This document shows positions 9,456 through 23,989 of a stretch of DNA of 64,000 nucleotides, one piece after another. This DNA is from Trichopria drosophilae. Lineage: Eukaryota > Arthropoda > Insecta > Hymenoptera > Diapriidae. The stretch covers positions 197,330,001 to 197,394,000 of the forward strand of contig CM059582.1 in assembly GCA_030407085.1 (NCBI GenBank), written 5' to 3'. The position numbers were made by a program, and so were the translations under genes. The number at the start of each line of letters is the position of its first letter. Within the stretch, counting starts at the first letter, position 1. The notes below the pieces were generated by a model. The model saw nothing but the letters and a program-made list of their open reading frames with translations. It searched no databases and was not told where the DNA came from.

Positions 9456-12400
9456 ATATCAAGTTAGTGACAGATCTGCTATTCACATGTCGGATCCCAT
9501 CCGCATACGGATAAAAGAAAAATATTCAATTTTTTGTGTGAGGCGACAACATCAAGGGTGAGAAGCTTCACTCGAAGCCTACAATGATTTTCAAGCATCA
9601 TGGATTCTAAAATAACACAGGATGATATATATAAAAACTCATGTATTCGTGTGTTATAAATATGCCAGAAATGTCAATTTTTTGGTCAATACACAATCTA
9701 ATAGTTCTTCATAAATAATAACCTCTTAACGATATACTATCCAACAGGATATTTTTTTTATTATATTAGTAAATTTTATAAACGTATGGAACACCACATA
9801 GATATAGAGCAAGACATTCTCTTTAAAAGGAAAAACAATTATAGCATAACGATTTTATCTCATTATTTTAGTGTCTAATTAAATTGACTGAGTCGAAGAA
9901 TTGAAAATCGAATTATGCTCAAAGTTCTCTAACATCTCTTAATCTCGTTCATTTGAACGCTCCAACAATAATAGAGTAGGTAAATAATTAATAAAAATCG
10001 TGTCAAAAAAAGTTAATTAAAATTATACAAAAATACTTTTCAAATTGTTACTATTTTATCTTAGCCCATAGGAAGATGCACATTTTTTAATTGATTTTCG
10101 AACTTCTTTCTCGGCAGTAAATAAAATTATTATTAACTTGATATTAATATAGCTCAAAATTGCATTAAAATTGCTTCAAACACCAGTATTATCGCGTCTT
10201 TTAAATACAAAATGAACAAAGTTTCATTAATTTCGGTTTCTTTTAATTTTTTTTCGCATCAATGAAGTTGCGAGATCGATGCCTGTTCCCAACCAAATGT
10301 GCAGAATATCTATGAACTTCAATTGCACTTTTTTTCGTCTTGCACAGAATCGACCTAACCTCTTCAAAACACCATTAAACCTTACTTGATCCATAATGAA
10401 CATATTGATGAAATTCGTATCTCTGGCATAATTTTCAATTCTTTAATAAAATTTGGTAGGCCCTATCGACTCCTCAATCTTTAATTTTAAAAATTTACCG
10501 TCATATTCGTGAAAAACGACCCAAAAATCCACATATACACATTTTCTCGCGATTTCGAATTTCATAGAATTTCGGTATTGCCACCATCCTGGATTCGCCA
10601 TCTTGAATTTTAAAAATCTAACCTAATATTCCTGATTAACGATCCGAAAACCCCTGCACCAAATTTTGGAACAATTATATCACACGAATTTCATTAATAA
10701 TATTCATAATTGATCAAAGAAGATTTATTTTTCAGGCATGTGGACATTTTAAACACGTTAGGTTGATTCAGTACAAAATAAAAAAATTGCTAGTAAAATC
10801 TCGCAGATTTTGCGCAATTTGGTTAAGAATAGGCGTCAATCCCTCAACTTTATTGAGGCGAAGAAAAAGTCACAAAAAGCAAAACCCACGAAATTATGTT
10901 CATTTATTATTTAAAATGCGCGATATTGGTTTTTGAAGCAATTTAAATGCAATTTTGACTTCGCCAAGTAGAAGAGTACACTCCAAAATTGCGGGGTTAG
11001 ACTTTCAAGTGAATATTAATCTTATCTCCTGTTAAGCATGAAGGTACAAAATCAACTAAAAAATTTGCTATGAGGGAGAATAAACCAATAAAATTTGCCC
11101 TATAAGATACACCTTTAAACAATTTTTTTAAATCATTTCCGTATTAATTTTTTTACGAGGAATTCAATGTTGCTATAATAAAAAGGGAAACAAAAATTTG
11201 TTTGCCCCAAATTTTAACTTGAAACGAAAATTTGTTTTTTCAACAAAAATGTTAGTTTTTTCTACATGAAATTAAAAAAAATTGAGGTGAAAGAGAAAAA
11301 CACATTTTCTAAATCATTATGCATGGATTTAAAAAAAAATCAATTTTGTATGTGGGTCAACATAATTTTCTATGCCTTTTCTTCTATCACCAAATTTTCA
11401 ATATATAATAATTTGAATACCTTAGGCTTAAAGACAGCAAAAATTGCCTTAAACAAAAGTCGCAAAAGGCTGAATTGGTAGCAGATTTGACCAATTTTTT
11501 ATTCTCGGATAAAGAAATTTCCTAGTCAAATTAGCACTCAGTTTATCTAGGAACGACGTAACCTGTACAATTTAATTCATATTGCAAACAAAAAGGTTTG
11601 AATTTGAGTTAAACAAAGTTAAAATTAAAATAAAAGTAGACCAAAAAAATAGTTCCCCTCTACAAGGCTAATAAAAAAGTATCACATGCTAATACTCAGC
11701 TGCACATCTGATCTAAAATTTCAAGAATAACATAAAATCAAGTTTTAGAACTAATTTCTAAGATCTCTGAGCAAAAATGTGTTAATTTTTAATATACCAA
11801 TGAAAGTTAACCAAACAACATATGGCTCTATTTAAATTTGACATGTTCGATTTTTTATTGCTATCATAACCATAAAGAAATGGAAATTAAACATTTTAAA
11901 CTAGAAGTTTAAGTAATATAATTGTGCCATTCTTCATAAAAAATTCTACAGGGTGGTCCGTTCACAGAAGGGTAAAAAAAAACAATTTTCCTAGAATTAT
12001 GATATAAGATCCATTTCAAATGAAAAACGAAATCGTATATGGGATCGATGATCCATCTATATTATATAAGAGACTGATGTTTACTGGGCAATCCCCCTTT
12101 ATGATTTATGTCAGTTTCTCTAGAATATAATTCTCACACTGATTTATTTCATGCATGAGTTCTCGACACCACATTTATCCATTTCTGTTTTTTACGTTTT
12201 CAAACTTTAAACTGAAATTAAAGAATTATAAAAAATTTCTTGATCAGAATTAACCGTGATTTGGTCAGTATATTTGCAAAATATTAACAAATACACTCCT
12301 TATAATTCCGAAGGAAATAAATCATCGATTAGCTAATTTTCACTCTTAAAGAACTCTTCTGTTAGAGTAACTCATTTTAATTTTGTTATTCCAAGAAATT

Positions 12401-15400
12401 GAGCGGGAAAACTTCAATAAATATTTTACATCAGGAGAGTAATTAGGTCAATAAAATGCCATAAAAATAGCAAAAAAATTATTTCTGTACTGATTTTGTT
12501 TCTTTTTGTTATTCAATATTTCTAAGCTCTCAAATTGTTTGAAAGATTTTGAATATGGACCTATAACCATATATAACCTTAGCAACATTTGTAAATAATG
12601 GTTTAATATATATCCAAAATGCCAAAGTAACTATTTTTATTCCTGTAAGTGACCAATCGACTATTCATTTTGAATTCATATTTTATATGTTACTTTCGAC
12701 GGCAGAGAACATTTACTTTAATTTTTTCAACGGGATGTTTTTTGTAAAGTGATTCTCCGTAAAATGCATCTTATATAAATAATTACATGCATGGGGAATT
12801 TATAGGCGGCTGGTATTAACTATTTTTTATAAGCCCGGCAGCATACAAGTAGCTGCGATAAAAAACCGAATTCATTTCCAATCCTGACCTTCAAAATTCC
12901 TTTCACGAAGAATAAGTACATAGTGCCTTAGGCCTTGAGAAACAATCCCTAAGTAATATCTATGACACGAGCCTCGTTGATCCTTTCGAATTTAAGTATG
13001 CAGTATCTATCTTCGCTTTCACGTAAACTAACGAAACTTTTGATACACGACCAAATTTCACAGCTTTCTAACCGTTAGAGACGTTAATGACTGATAAACT
13101 GACCGGTAATTATATCGACATTGGTGTTGAAATCGATATTAGGCCGTTTAATGTTATTACTATAACCATATACTTCTTGAACGACTAAGATTGTGTTATA
13201 ATAGTGGACTTGTCACATTTAAGTTAGCGCACACGCTCGAGAAATTACTTGGATAAACGACTAAGAGAACGTAGCGAAATTGTTTTTCGTAATAACTTCG
13301 GCTTTAAGGGTCGCAAGTTAATACACGAGTTCAAAAGTGAAATGCGTTTAAAGTTAATTTTGGATATGTGTCAGTGACCTTACAGTGTACTTCTGACCGA
13401 ATTCCCAAAACCTTTGAATTTTACTTGCATTTAAATTTTTAATAGAATTCTTATGTATGCTGCAGGTAATTTCATAGTTATTTAATTGTTACCGTTAATA
13501 TTTTTAATGTAAAAAATGTTTTATTATACATATAGTTTCTCCCTTTTATGAATATTATCTATTCCTATAGTTGGTCATTATTAAAGAAATAATAATAATT
13601 TTTATTCAATTTGCGACTTTAAGTATATCATAGTTGATTTTTATAACCCAAATTGCTATTCATATTGATAATTTAACAAATTGTACAGGATTACATAACT
13701 TTTTTAAAATGTGTTTCGTTATTCTAACACAAAACTCAACAATAAATCAGTAAAACTGGAATTTAATAAGTTTTAAATTGACTCAAACGATCTGCATAAA
13801 ATCTTAATTCCAACTGATTAACGCAATCATGAACATTGGTCCATCACATCCAATATTGAAATGATGATATCCTATTTAAATTTAGCCATACAAGAAACAT
13901 AAATGTACCTTGCTCCATGAGTTTCCAGTGGTCTCTTTGTCATTACTAGTATGGAATACATAGTAGATTTCACCTTTTGCACCTTTTTTTAAATTTGTAA
14001 TCAGTTTTTTCGTTGTACGAACGTACTAACCCCACGAACAACCATTCTTATAGTCTAAATCATGTTTAAAACACGTTGGAATAGGTGGGTCCAATATCCA
14101 GCACAACACATTTTTTTACCGGGCCTGTGTTATTATTATTATAATGATTATATTTTGGATAAACCATTTTGAATGTTTCAATACGCGTTTATTAAAATCA
14201 TAATCAATGAAGAAAAGTGTCATGCGGTAAAATGCGTATCATGTTGGAAATACTTAAATACACCAGAGTAGTTAATGCTGCTGTTTTAGTAATAGGTACT
14301 CTTTGTAATAGTACTTGTCATTATCGGCATGCTTCCTATTGCTAATGATACCAAATATAGTTTTTAGTAGTTTTACATTGTTTTGCAGTGGTATTAGATA
14401 CTGATTGTCTTTATTGGTGTAAACAACTACTAAAAAACAATAGTCTATTTATTTTTCTCAGTATCCCAGTGACAAAATCTAACAGATTAAGTGAATTTTT
14501 TGAAATTCTATATACGTATTGGACCTGTCATTTCCAATTTTATAAAACTGTTGTCTAATTTATAATAAGTAGTCCAAAACCCATGTTATTAAATTTCGAA
14601 ACTATTTAACTTTTAAATCTAAAAGTTCATTCCGTTGGATCCGCCATTTAAATTCCTTGACATTTTACTGAAGTTTCCTTTTGTTTTATTTAATAAAATC
14701 GTTTGTTACGGGGTCCATTGCAATTTTCATGAAAACGGTTTGTATAATTCATTTTTTTCTTGAATATAGGAAAAAGGATTTAATATTATTAAAAAGTTGA
14801 CATTTTCTGCTTTAATCGAAGCTTTATTAGAAATTTGTTATTTAATGTTTAAAATCGAAAATAGCTCCTTTCAGAGTAAACCCCACACCAAGAATTAACT
14901 TGGAAATATCATTTGAAATGAAAATTTTTACGCCGATTTCCAGTCGGCTAAAATTTTACTATTAATATTGCAATTATTCCTAAAATACAAAGAATATCTA
15001 AAATAATTTCCGCATAATACGTAAAATAATATATTCCGTATAAAATTATATGTAATTACGTCCATTATTGTTACCTTTCTGTAACAAAAGAAAATCGTAA
15101 TAAAGACGAAAAAATTTAATTTGTTCGTTTTAGTTTCATTTAAGCTTCAACTGCTTTGACGGCCTGCAATAAAAAGGTTGCACAGGCATGGTTTATTACT
15201 TCTTACAAGTAAACAGATATGTATGCAAAGTGGAAATAGTGTGGGGTTACATTTAATTTACAATTTTTAAAAGCATGAAAGTTGAAAGTTTTGTGGATTT
15301 GCCCATACGTCCGTTACAGTTTACTTGAAGTTTATTACACTTTATTAAAACCACAAAAAATGAAAGAATACTGGATTCGACTTTGCATCCAATTTTGACC

Positions 15401-18390
15401 ACCAAGAAACTTTTCGAGTTACTGAATGACAGTAATAAATTGTTGATTTGGCCATTTTATGTCTCGTTTTGGAGGCGTATAACGACCAATGTAAGATAGA
15501 GAGTCATCATTGTTAAAAATGGCAATTTTCCACCTATTGAATCAAAAAATTATGTTAGCACAACGTCAGTAAAAGTCATTTTAACTAACTCTAATGAATA
15601 TAACTATTAGTTCTCGGTTTAGTTTTCGAGAAAATTTTCAGTTTTGTTAAACATGAGGAGTTACCTGCTAATTATATTTTTATTACCATCCACATAATTA
15701 CTATATACATAAATATTGTTTGCTATGTTTTGAATGTAATGAATCAAAATATACTTGTCTGTGTGTGCACTGACATGAATGAGGCGGCCTTTGGGTATCT
15801 ATGCGAAATTCTATAAATCCTTCGTGCTGATTTGTGATGAAACAAACATCTGTAATATTGGAAAATAATACATTGATAGCGACGGTTCGAACATTCTACC
15901 AATGTTCGTTTACAACATGGGTTATTATTAAATAGTGCAATTTATTAAAAAACTTACATTTTTATTTCTTAGCCCTATATGTTTAATGCCGTCCCTTAAA
16001 AATAAGTTACAAGTATGGTTTGTCATTCCAAATTGACCGACTAAACATATACACTGTAGGAAAAAAGTATGTTGTAAAGTAAAAAAAAATCGTTATATAT
16101 TCTGTTTAAGACAGGTTTAAGATTATTTTCTAAGATTGTTCACTCATAAATTGTATTACAAGTAATAACTATAATAATTTTGTGTTTTAGGTGAGTTTCC
16201 GTTCAACTTCAATTGTTCTTAACCGAGTAGTGGTAAGAAAAATTACATCGAATAATTATACATAATAATAGCACAATATGCTGCATTATCGAGAAAAATC
16301 TACTAATAATGTAAAACTATATGATATTTTCAAATATTTTGAATTTTTCGGTTCAGAAGATATTTTATCATCATCGCGAGGAAATTTGTTTTTAAAAAAA
16401 GTATACCTGTCGCCATGATGAAAGTTTACTAACTTTTATTACTTCGTTAAATTCTAATTTTATTTTTGCAATTTGTAACGCTTTTTATTGAACCTTGTTA
16501 GTGACGTCAGATATACTTGTGTTGAATATACTTTTTAACGAAGCATTCTACATTATAGGCGGGGTATCTATTAGCTGCCAATTTTACTTCGGTTTAATAT
16601 TATGCACATTAAAAACTACGTTTATTGTACAAATATAATGTTTTATAGTATCTATTAATAAGTAATATGACTATTATTTTTTAAATAATATAATAATAAA
16701 AAGAAACGAATAAATTATAGGAATCAAGTGTAAAAATGATAGAAATTCCTTCTCTATTATTTCCAATTAAGGTTGTCAAAACCTAATCTTAGTTACACGT
16801 TTAAAATTATTTTAGTGTGAAATTCACTTAAAGTATCAGATATTATGCCTCATTATCAAATATCGTACACATTTCAACTTAGCGGTTACTTAATAACTAT
16901 TGTTACGTCAGATTACATTTTAGCGTACCATTAAAGAGAAAGTAATGTACTTTTCGTGAATAATATCTCACAATTCGGATCGTTGACACTATTTTTCTCA
17001 GAAACGACGGTGTTAGAAATAAAAAATACTTTCAAAAACTCTTGCGTTGGAAAACTGTTCACTTACGTAAACTTTAAGTTAGTTGCTGTGAAGTTATTTA
17101 GCACTTAATTAAATATATCGCGTATAATATTTTAATGATATAGAAATCAATAAAAATAATTCCAATTGTGGTTTAGATTTGTTGTTTTAAACAAATCTAA
17201 AAAATGTCGTTTAATAATATCTACGTTAATAAATTTGTAATTTGAATTGTCAAATGTAAAACTTTATTTCATTTAAGAGAATATTTTCAGCAATAATATT
17301 AGATGCGCTAAAAAAAGGAAATATTTGAATTTTGACTGGTCAAATAAATATACAATGGAGGATTTTTTGTCAGTATAGGTACTTAACGAAAATAGGAAAA
17401 AATTAATCGAAAAGTAATCGGTATTGTTTTTTGTTCCATCAATTTGAAACGATGATTGATTAATATGACAGTTTCGATAAGGTAATAATAAACGACAGAA
17501 TTTAGTAGTTTGTATTTTATTAATATCTTTAATGAAATAGAACAAAAGTAGAATAACAACATTTTCTTTCCGAGTGCCATTGTACGATTTATTTTTTCAC
17601 ATTTTTTACCAATTTTTTTTTAGATTTTTTTAAACTTTTTTTTTTAAAGGAAATAAATCTAAATTCTATAAAGTAACTAAACCTTATTTGAAATATATTT
17701 ATGAAAATGGTGCATTCACAACATTTTTCGATTTTTTTTACCAGGGATCCGCGGTCTAAAAAAACTCAATTTTTATGTTGAAACAAAAACTTTTTTGGTT
17801 TTACATAACAAACACAATAGACATATCAATAGTTTTTTTTAATACATTAAATTTTGTTGATGAAAAAAGTTGGGGCATTTCTGATAAAAATCGTCACTCT
17901 ATAGTTCAAATAAAATGTTTACAATATAAACAAAAATCGTTGACAAAAATTATTAAAAATACCATTCAATGATGGTTTTTTGTCTGTTTGATTGAAAAAA
18001 AAAACACGTTTAAAGTACTGTAAACAAACTTGTTACAACTATTTTTTTTACTAACCTCGGAAAAAAGCTTAAAATATAAATTAAACCACAAATGAAACAA
18101 AATTCTAAAAGAAAAAACGAAAGTGTACATAACGTCATTTACTTTAAGTTTGATCAATTCCGACTCTTGTCTTTTGATCCCAATCTAAACACACAGTCGA
18201 CTAGACATATTATGTCATCGATTATTAACATGCGTGGAAAGGAATTCCGTAAATCGATGTTTAATTACTAAAAAAATCCTACTGGGTAATTTCGTAAACC
18301 ACAAATTTACATAAAAAAATTCATATCTCAAAGGAAAATGATAGTTCGATTACCTGAATTCTCGAGCGCAAATTCGCCTTTGAGGGATAA
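9456..18390. other. Long AT-rich stretch without recognised genes
   Basis: Frames here are short and AT-driven (for example 11266-11481, 17273-17580, 17775-17972). The sequence CTACAGGGTGGTCC at about 11947 resembles ends of some DNA transposons, but no partner was found. GGATTCGCCATCTTGAATTTTAAAA near 10590 resembles a sequence near 40788 and may be a dispersed repeat. A small perfect hairpin (CGAACATT, 5-base loop, AATGTTCG) lies at 15888-15908. Confidence 0.45.
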
Positions 18391-19080
18391 ACTTGCAAGT
18401 CACGAAAATAAAATATCCCAACATCAATTACAAACATACCGTCAGAACAATTAATCAGTCACACATTTTCCAGTCCATATTTACGAGGAATGTGGATTCA
18501 CCATATCCCAAGGCCTCGATAACAAATAATCGATCATTCTTCCTAATGATGAAACGCCATCATTTTTTTCCATCCAGACTCACGCCAATTTTTCGAACCG
18601 CGAACCGACAGGTGTATAGAGCTATTGAGTTTTTTTTTCTGATCCACAGGCGCTTCCTAACCGCAGGATCGATTTGCCTCGATCGCACGGATCTTCTTTG
18701 CTTCTCGCCGATCTTTAACCGCAAGCACATGTCGTTAGCCTTCGGCAAACAAGAAAATCTTACCGGCTTTTCCCTTTCGTTCGTCATTGATGATCGACAG
18801 GGGAAGGCGACTAGTTCTTCTACGGTAAAAATCGCCTTTCAAAGTCAAGTCGACCGGCGCGTAAGCCCGACTGGATTTCATTCGAAAGCCATGCTTTTAT
18901 GGTGATAATGTATTCACACGCGACTGTTGCTGCTTCCCGATGTTAAAGCAGGAATTCGAAAGAGAAAATCCATAAACACGGTAGTGGAATGTCGTTGATC
19001 GCCAGCTTCCTTTTTCACAACCTCGTTATTTTCCCCTAGCATTTCAAGCACGTCTTACCGAGGAAAGTGCCGGGTTGCTT
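18390..19080. promoter_or_regulatory. CpG-rich patch with a 170-codon frame, role unknown
   Basis: Composition rises sharply in G, C and CpG. The plus-strand frame 18393-18905 is open for 170 codons but shows no domain, signal or splice context, and an overlapping minus-strand frame exists. It could be an enhancer, an untranslated exon or a decayed coding piece. Confidence 0.3.
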
Positions 19081-20340
19081 TTTCTACGCCTTTTTCAGCT
19101 TCGTACTCCGGCGACTTTATCCAATATTCCGTTTTTGTCCAAGACTACTTCGACGTCCAGAAGTACACGTCAGTTTACAGTTATTAGCTTCGCTATGGGT
19201 AAAAGAACTACTGCATTTACGTTAATCCGGCTTGAATACCTCACTTATTGCACTGCGAAAACAATCGATCTGATTTCGTTGCTGAATGGGATGATACGTC
19301 TTTCAAAAGGTTCATTTATGGAATATTTCAAGCAACGGCTGATGTTAAAGTTACATAAATCTTGTTGAATGGCCTGCAATTGCGTCTTCAAATAGGAAAC
19401 CCGACATGATCGGTACTAACCAATAAATTGCAAAATGTCGCATTTCAAGACATTTATCCATTTCAATTTTTCCTATTCCGAGTTTTGTTATCTTCCAAGG
19501 TCATTTCAGATTATCTGGAGACCACCAATGCAGGTTGGAATGTTAGTATTATATCAGCAAATCCTAAACCTTCTTGCTGTTGTAACCTGTAATAACTGAT
19601 GCATAATAAAAGGAGTCATCATATCATCTGTAAACGTTACTGATGTGGATAGAATAGTGGAATTGGGTCAATCACGTTGAATTATGATGATCAGGCCTTC
19701 AAGGGCATTCCTAACGATATCTAGATGCCTTCCAGGATATCCATCCAACACCATCTTCAATGAAGATCCCGAAATTTATTTGTCCATGATATTCAACGGA
19801 AGAAGAGTGTCTTCCATGATTAATACGAGTCAGCAGGTTACTTTCTTTCCATTTTTAGCAGCGAAGAAGTTGATGATAGTGATTATGACTTGGAGACTAA
19901 TATCAATTGTTTGGAAAATTTGTTTAGTGTGAGTGACGTTCCTTTTTATCTAAATCATTTGAAATAAAACTGGTACAATATTTGGACTTCTCGAACTGAC
20001 CAGTCAATGATCTTCACGGACCTGTTAGCACCTTCAGCTATTTTGATATTCTAGGCCTCTCCAATGAGATGAGATCAGCTGGTCCCTGGACACCACCATT
20101 AGAATAAAGTTGTACAGATAATTGAAATGGTGTATATTTTTTTCTTTGCCGATAAAACCGTCACATTACAATTTCCATTACATAATTTCCATAACAGAAG
20201 CCGTACATCGATAAATTGTATGCATCCAGTTCAATAATGATGCACGTTGCATATTAACTTCATATTTCGGGAAAAGCTAGTATTTAACACGAAAAACTCG
20301 TTAAGTCGGAAATACCACGATTACCATAAAATCCTGCGCC
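19081..20340. other. Mixed-composition stretch, nothing recognised
   Basis: Frames at 19075-19368 and 19684-19932 have no recognisable domain. Confidence 0.35.
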
Positions 20341-20640
20341 CTTTTTACAGAGTTTCATATGTGTCATCGATCTACCGCGCGTCGACACGAGCGACCCACT
20401 TTCGAAATTCGCAGAAGCGAATTTAAAAACACGTTACCCGTGCAAAGTCGTGTGCATTCGCGGCCTCGTATACGCAAAAAGCGAACGATGCATACGTGGA
20501 CCCATACATGTAAAATGGAAACGCGAAACGATAATGGGCGCTCCACAAAATCGCGGACTTTGATGTCGTTCCCGTGAAACGCCTTTGGCGCTTTTTAACA
20601 TTCAGCAATCGCTGCAAGCTGCTGGCTGCACGATTCTCCG
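20340..20640. promoter_or_regulatory. CpG-rich patch
   Basis: CpG-dense sequence with overlapping frames on both strands and no recognisable product. It is possibly regulatory. Confidence 0.3.
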
Positions 20641-22015
20641 ATGATGAACATACGTGGAAAAACCCTCCTTCGTTATATTACCAATCGCATAGGGTGGATT
20701 GAATTCGTGCATCTTGCGGAAGGACTTTGTGATCTGCGGATATTAAAATGTTTTGGTCATGTCATTTATATGCATTTATCAGCATGTAAATATCAAAGAG
20801 GGATGAAGGTCATTCGGAACTCGAGGACCAGCTTGAACTAGGAATATTTCAATGGTGTATACGACTAAATAAAGAGATACAGTTTTGGTCAATAAAATGG
20901 CGTATATTTTGACCAAAAAATAAGATGAAATTATATGGTGAATTCAAATTCTTCGAGGACTCTTCTATCTTTTTGGAATTTAGTACAACCAATCTAAAAC
21001 AACAATAGAATACCATCTTCCTGCGTGTACATTTTACAATGATGCAAATAGCTCGATAACTCTATTCATTCCAAATTGTCTATCCAGAACTGTATTTCTG
21101 AAAATTTGCCGCTGCAGTGGATGATAATGGTGTTAAGGGCCTTCGAGTGCTCCAGGGGTATCAGAAACGCGCTGAAGTTTGGAGCCATAATCGTTCATTT
21201 TTCAGACATGTTTTCGAAAATGTCTTTCCAGAAATATGTTCCTCATCACAAGGATAATCGGGTAAAGTAATGTAATAGGTATTTATTGCTTAAAAAGAGA
21301 AGAATCAATCCTGCCGGTGTCATGTCAAATTTTGAGGTTTAGATTTTCCTTGTCAAGTTGTCGGGTTCCACGCCAGAAATCAAACTTTGCAGTTTGATTT
21401 TACCAAATTATAAGTACCAAGTCATACGTATATTACTTCACTTGGTAGCCCTTTCGAAGTCACAACTATTTCTATAAACAAATTTTGAAAAATATTCTGT
21501 AAATTAACATTTACGACCCAAAGTTTCCCTCTTTTGTTGACAGCGTTGGTCCGCTCGTGGGGTCTTAACTAACCAAACTTCTCTATATCTGTCGACATCA
21601 GCTGATTAACATCTATTTGAGGCAAGCCCTAGTGGGTTGCTATATCTTCTGCAGTCTGCAATCCAAACCCCCTACGACTTCTCGTTCATTTGGAATATGT
21701 ACTGGTAGACTCAAATTCTCCTTGCTACAAACTTAAACTATAATAGGACTGACTCTGTTATAATCATCGACTTTCGGACTACTAATTTTTAATACCATGG
21801 CTTTCATTATAATATCGAATTAATGTTATTTCACGAGCCCTCTCATAAATTGTACTCCGACCTACTATATGCAACGATCTTACAAACCTAATTTCGAAAG
21901 TTTGTTAAAAAGCATGATTTGGCAAATCAAATTTGGAAAGATATTAAAAAATTCACCGATAGGATACCTATGAGTTCACACTTATCACCTACACTAGAAG
22001 CTATTGTTTTGGTGA
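20641..22015. other. Nothing recognised
   Basis: Short frames only, with no domain or splice support. Confidence 0.35.
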
Positions 22016-22190
22016 GTGCGGGTCGAAATAGCGACAAATCAAAAAGTCGACAGGACAAAAAACCGGCAGTCAAAAAACCGACAATCAAAATATGTCAGTC
22101 CTCTTTTCGTTGTGTCTATTTTTTGTTGTGTCGGCTTTTCGACTATCGGCTTTATGACTGGCGGTTTTTTAACCTGTCTTTTTAGTTGAT
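22016..22190. mobile_element. Foldback element built of GTCAAAAAACCGACA units, copy 1
   Basis: It starts GTGCGGGTCGAAATAGCGAC. The left arm repeats AAAAAACCG(G/A)CAGTC units and the right arm has the complement (GTCGGCTTTTCGACTATCGG, GACTGGCGGTTTTTT). The centre is a short unique spacer. The 88-codon frame over it is repeat-derived. Confidence 0.75.
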
Positions 22191-23785
22191 ATATACAACT
22201 ATATTATTACACACTTTTAATAACCATCATCAAAGTTAGAGTTCAAAATAGAAATTGAACAAAATTTTAATTTACCTTTATTAGATACGATATTCATTCG
22301 AGATCAAAATGATCTTTTATAGCACAGGAAACCAACATGTTCAGAAAGATTTCTGAACTTTACATCAGTTTATTATTATTGACTACAAAGTATGTCAGTA
22401 GTTTAAAAAAGTAAGAAGATATACTTTTGATGGAAAATTACATATAACCAGTTTCTTAATACAAGACTAAGTAATTATAAAAAACTTAATAATTAATAAC
22501 TCGAAACTTACACCAGAAATACTTTCCGTATTGGACCTTTTGCAAATATTTCATACTTGATTTAAAAAATCATCACGTGATTCATTATAAACCAAAAATA
22601 TACATCTGTAAACATTTCGGTATGTAATAAGAAAAATTTCTCAAATATAAACAAATATTTTCGCAATTCAATGTTTTTATTCTTTAGCAAAGCTTTCGAT
22701 TTATTAATTACAAATTGACTTTAGAAGTAAAAAAATGTTTCGTCGGCCGAAAGCGGCATCAAAATCATCAATAATTCTCATTCCTTCCAGTAAAAATCAT
22801 GATTGCAAATAGTTGATATTTTCAATTCTGTTCAATTCCAAAATTACAATTATTAATACTTTTAGTATTTTTTTTTATTACTTCTTTTTAATAAAAAATA
22901 TATTACTTTTGAAATTATTACATCCCAATCGTACCTCTACAGATCTTTGATCGTATATACTTCATTTTATCACAGGAGTTGAACAGGGATACTGCATCCT
23001 CTCAAGTTTATATACGTACGTATAGGACAAACAATATCCGGAACGATCGGTAATAGTGAATACAGTCGGCCCGCAGGTATAGAGTTACCATTTTTATTCG
23101 ATTGCGTAAAAGATCCACGTGATCATGGTTCTCCATTCCATGGCCAGGTATCCTTTTGAAATCCTAACATCTCGTATACAAATAAACAATTATTATTCTT
23201 AAAATAACATTTTGCATAAACTACTTCAATAAGAACAATATAATAACAACAAAATTATATTTATATTTTTAAAGTATTTTGATATTTGTCTATAAAGTTA
23301 CCTAGCCGGTAAGAAAAATTTACTGAAAATTTCCATATTTTCATTGAAATAATTAACTGATATCTAATATGAAAATTTATGAACACTTTGATTAGTATAT
23401 ATATTCACAACGCTTGAAAAAAAGGTTCCATATACGTTTTGAAAAATTTCAGAAAAGAGGTATGGCGATTTTTGGAATTTAGAAATATACCCATACAAAA
23501 GTGTTGCAATTATTGTTTTTTACAATGTACTTAAAATTCTTGCATAAATCCAAAATTGTCCTAGAAATTGTATCATCTTTGATATTTGGAGCTGAACTTT
23601 CATGTGCACATGCTATATTATTTTTTTTAAATATATTTACGAAATTCAGGTTGAAAATATTAGAAATATACTTACAACAATAAATGTAGTATTAAAATGT
23701 TAAACGTTTAGCAAACTTTACTCTAAATAACTGAACGGATTCCTACAGTAAAAGTCCTCAAATTCTCATCCCAAATAACAAATTT
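22191..23785. other. AT-rich sequence, nothing recognised
   Basis: No supported coding frame. Confidence 0.4.
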
Positions 23786-23989
23786 TCGGGTACATGTAAA
23801 AAAACCGAATTTCAAAAACCCAAAATATTGTAAAATCTACATTTAAAAAGCTGACATTGTTGTTTTCATGAATATTACAGCTTTATGATTCATTGGCTTT
23901 TTGACAGTCATCGTTTTTTGAGTGTCGGTTTTTTAAATGTCGATTTTTCAATGTTTCGGATTTTTGAAATTCGGTTTTTTGACATATGT
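23786..23989. mobile_element. Foldback element of the same family, copy 2 (diverged)
   Basis: ACATGTAAAAAAACCGAAT (from 23792) and its inverse ATTCGGTTTTTTGACATATGT (ending about 23989) flank a centre. The right side repeats (C/T)GTCGGTTTTTTAAATGTCG-like units. The ends have drifted from the GTGCGGGTCGA terminus of the other copies. Confidence 0.6.

Noticed and set aside
18393..18905. 170-codon plus-strand frame
   Set aside because: No domain, signal peptide or splice context; overlapped by an opposite-strand frame in GC-rich DNA. Kept only as a CpG-rich patch.
21919..22185. 88-codon plus-strand frame
   Set aside because: Most of it translates the GTCAAAAAACCGACA foldback element (KPAVKKPTIK-like peptide).
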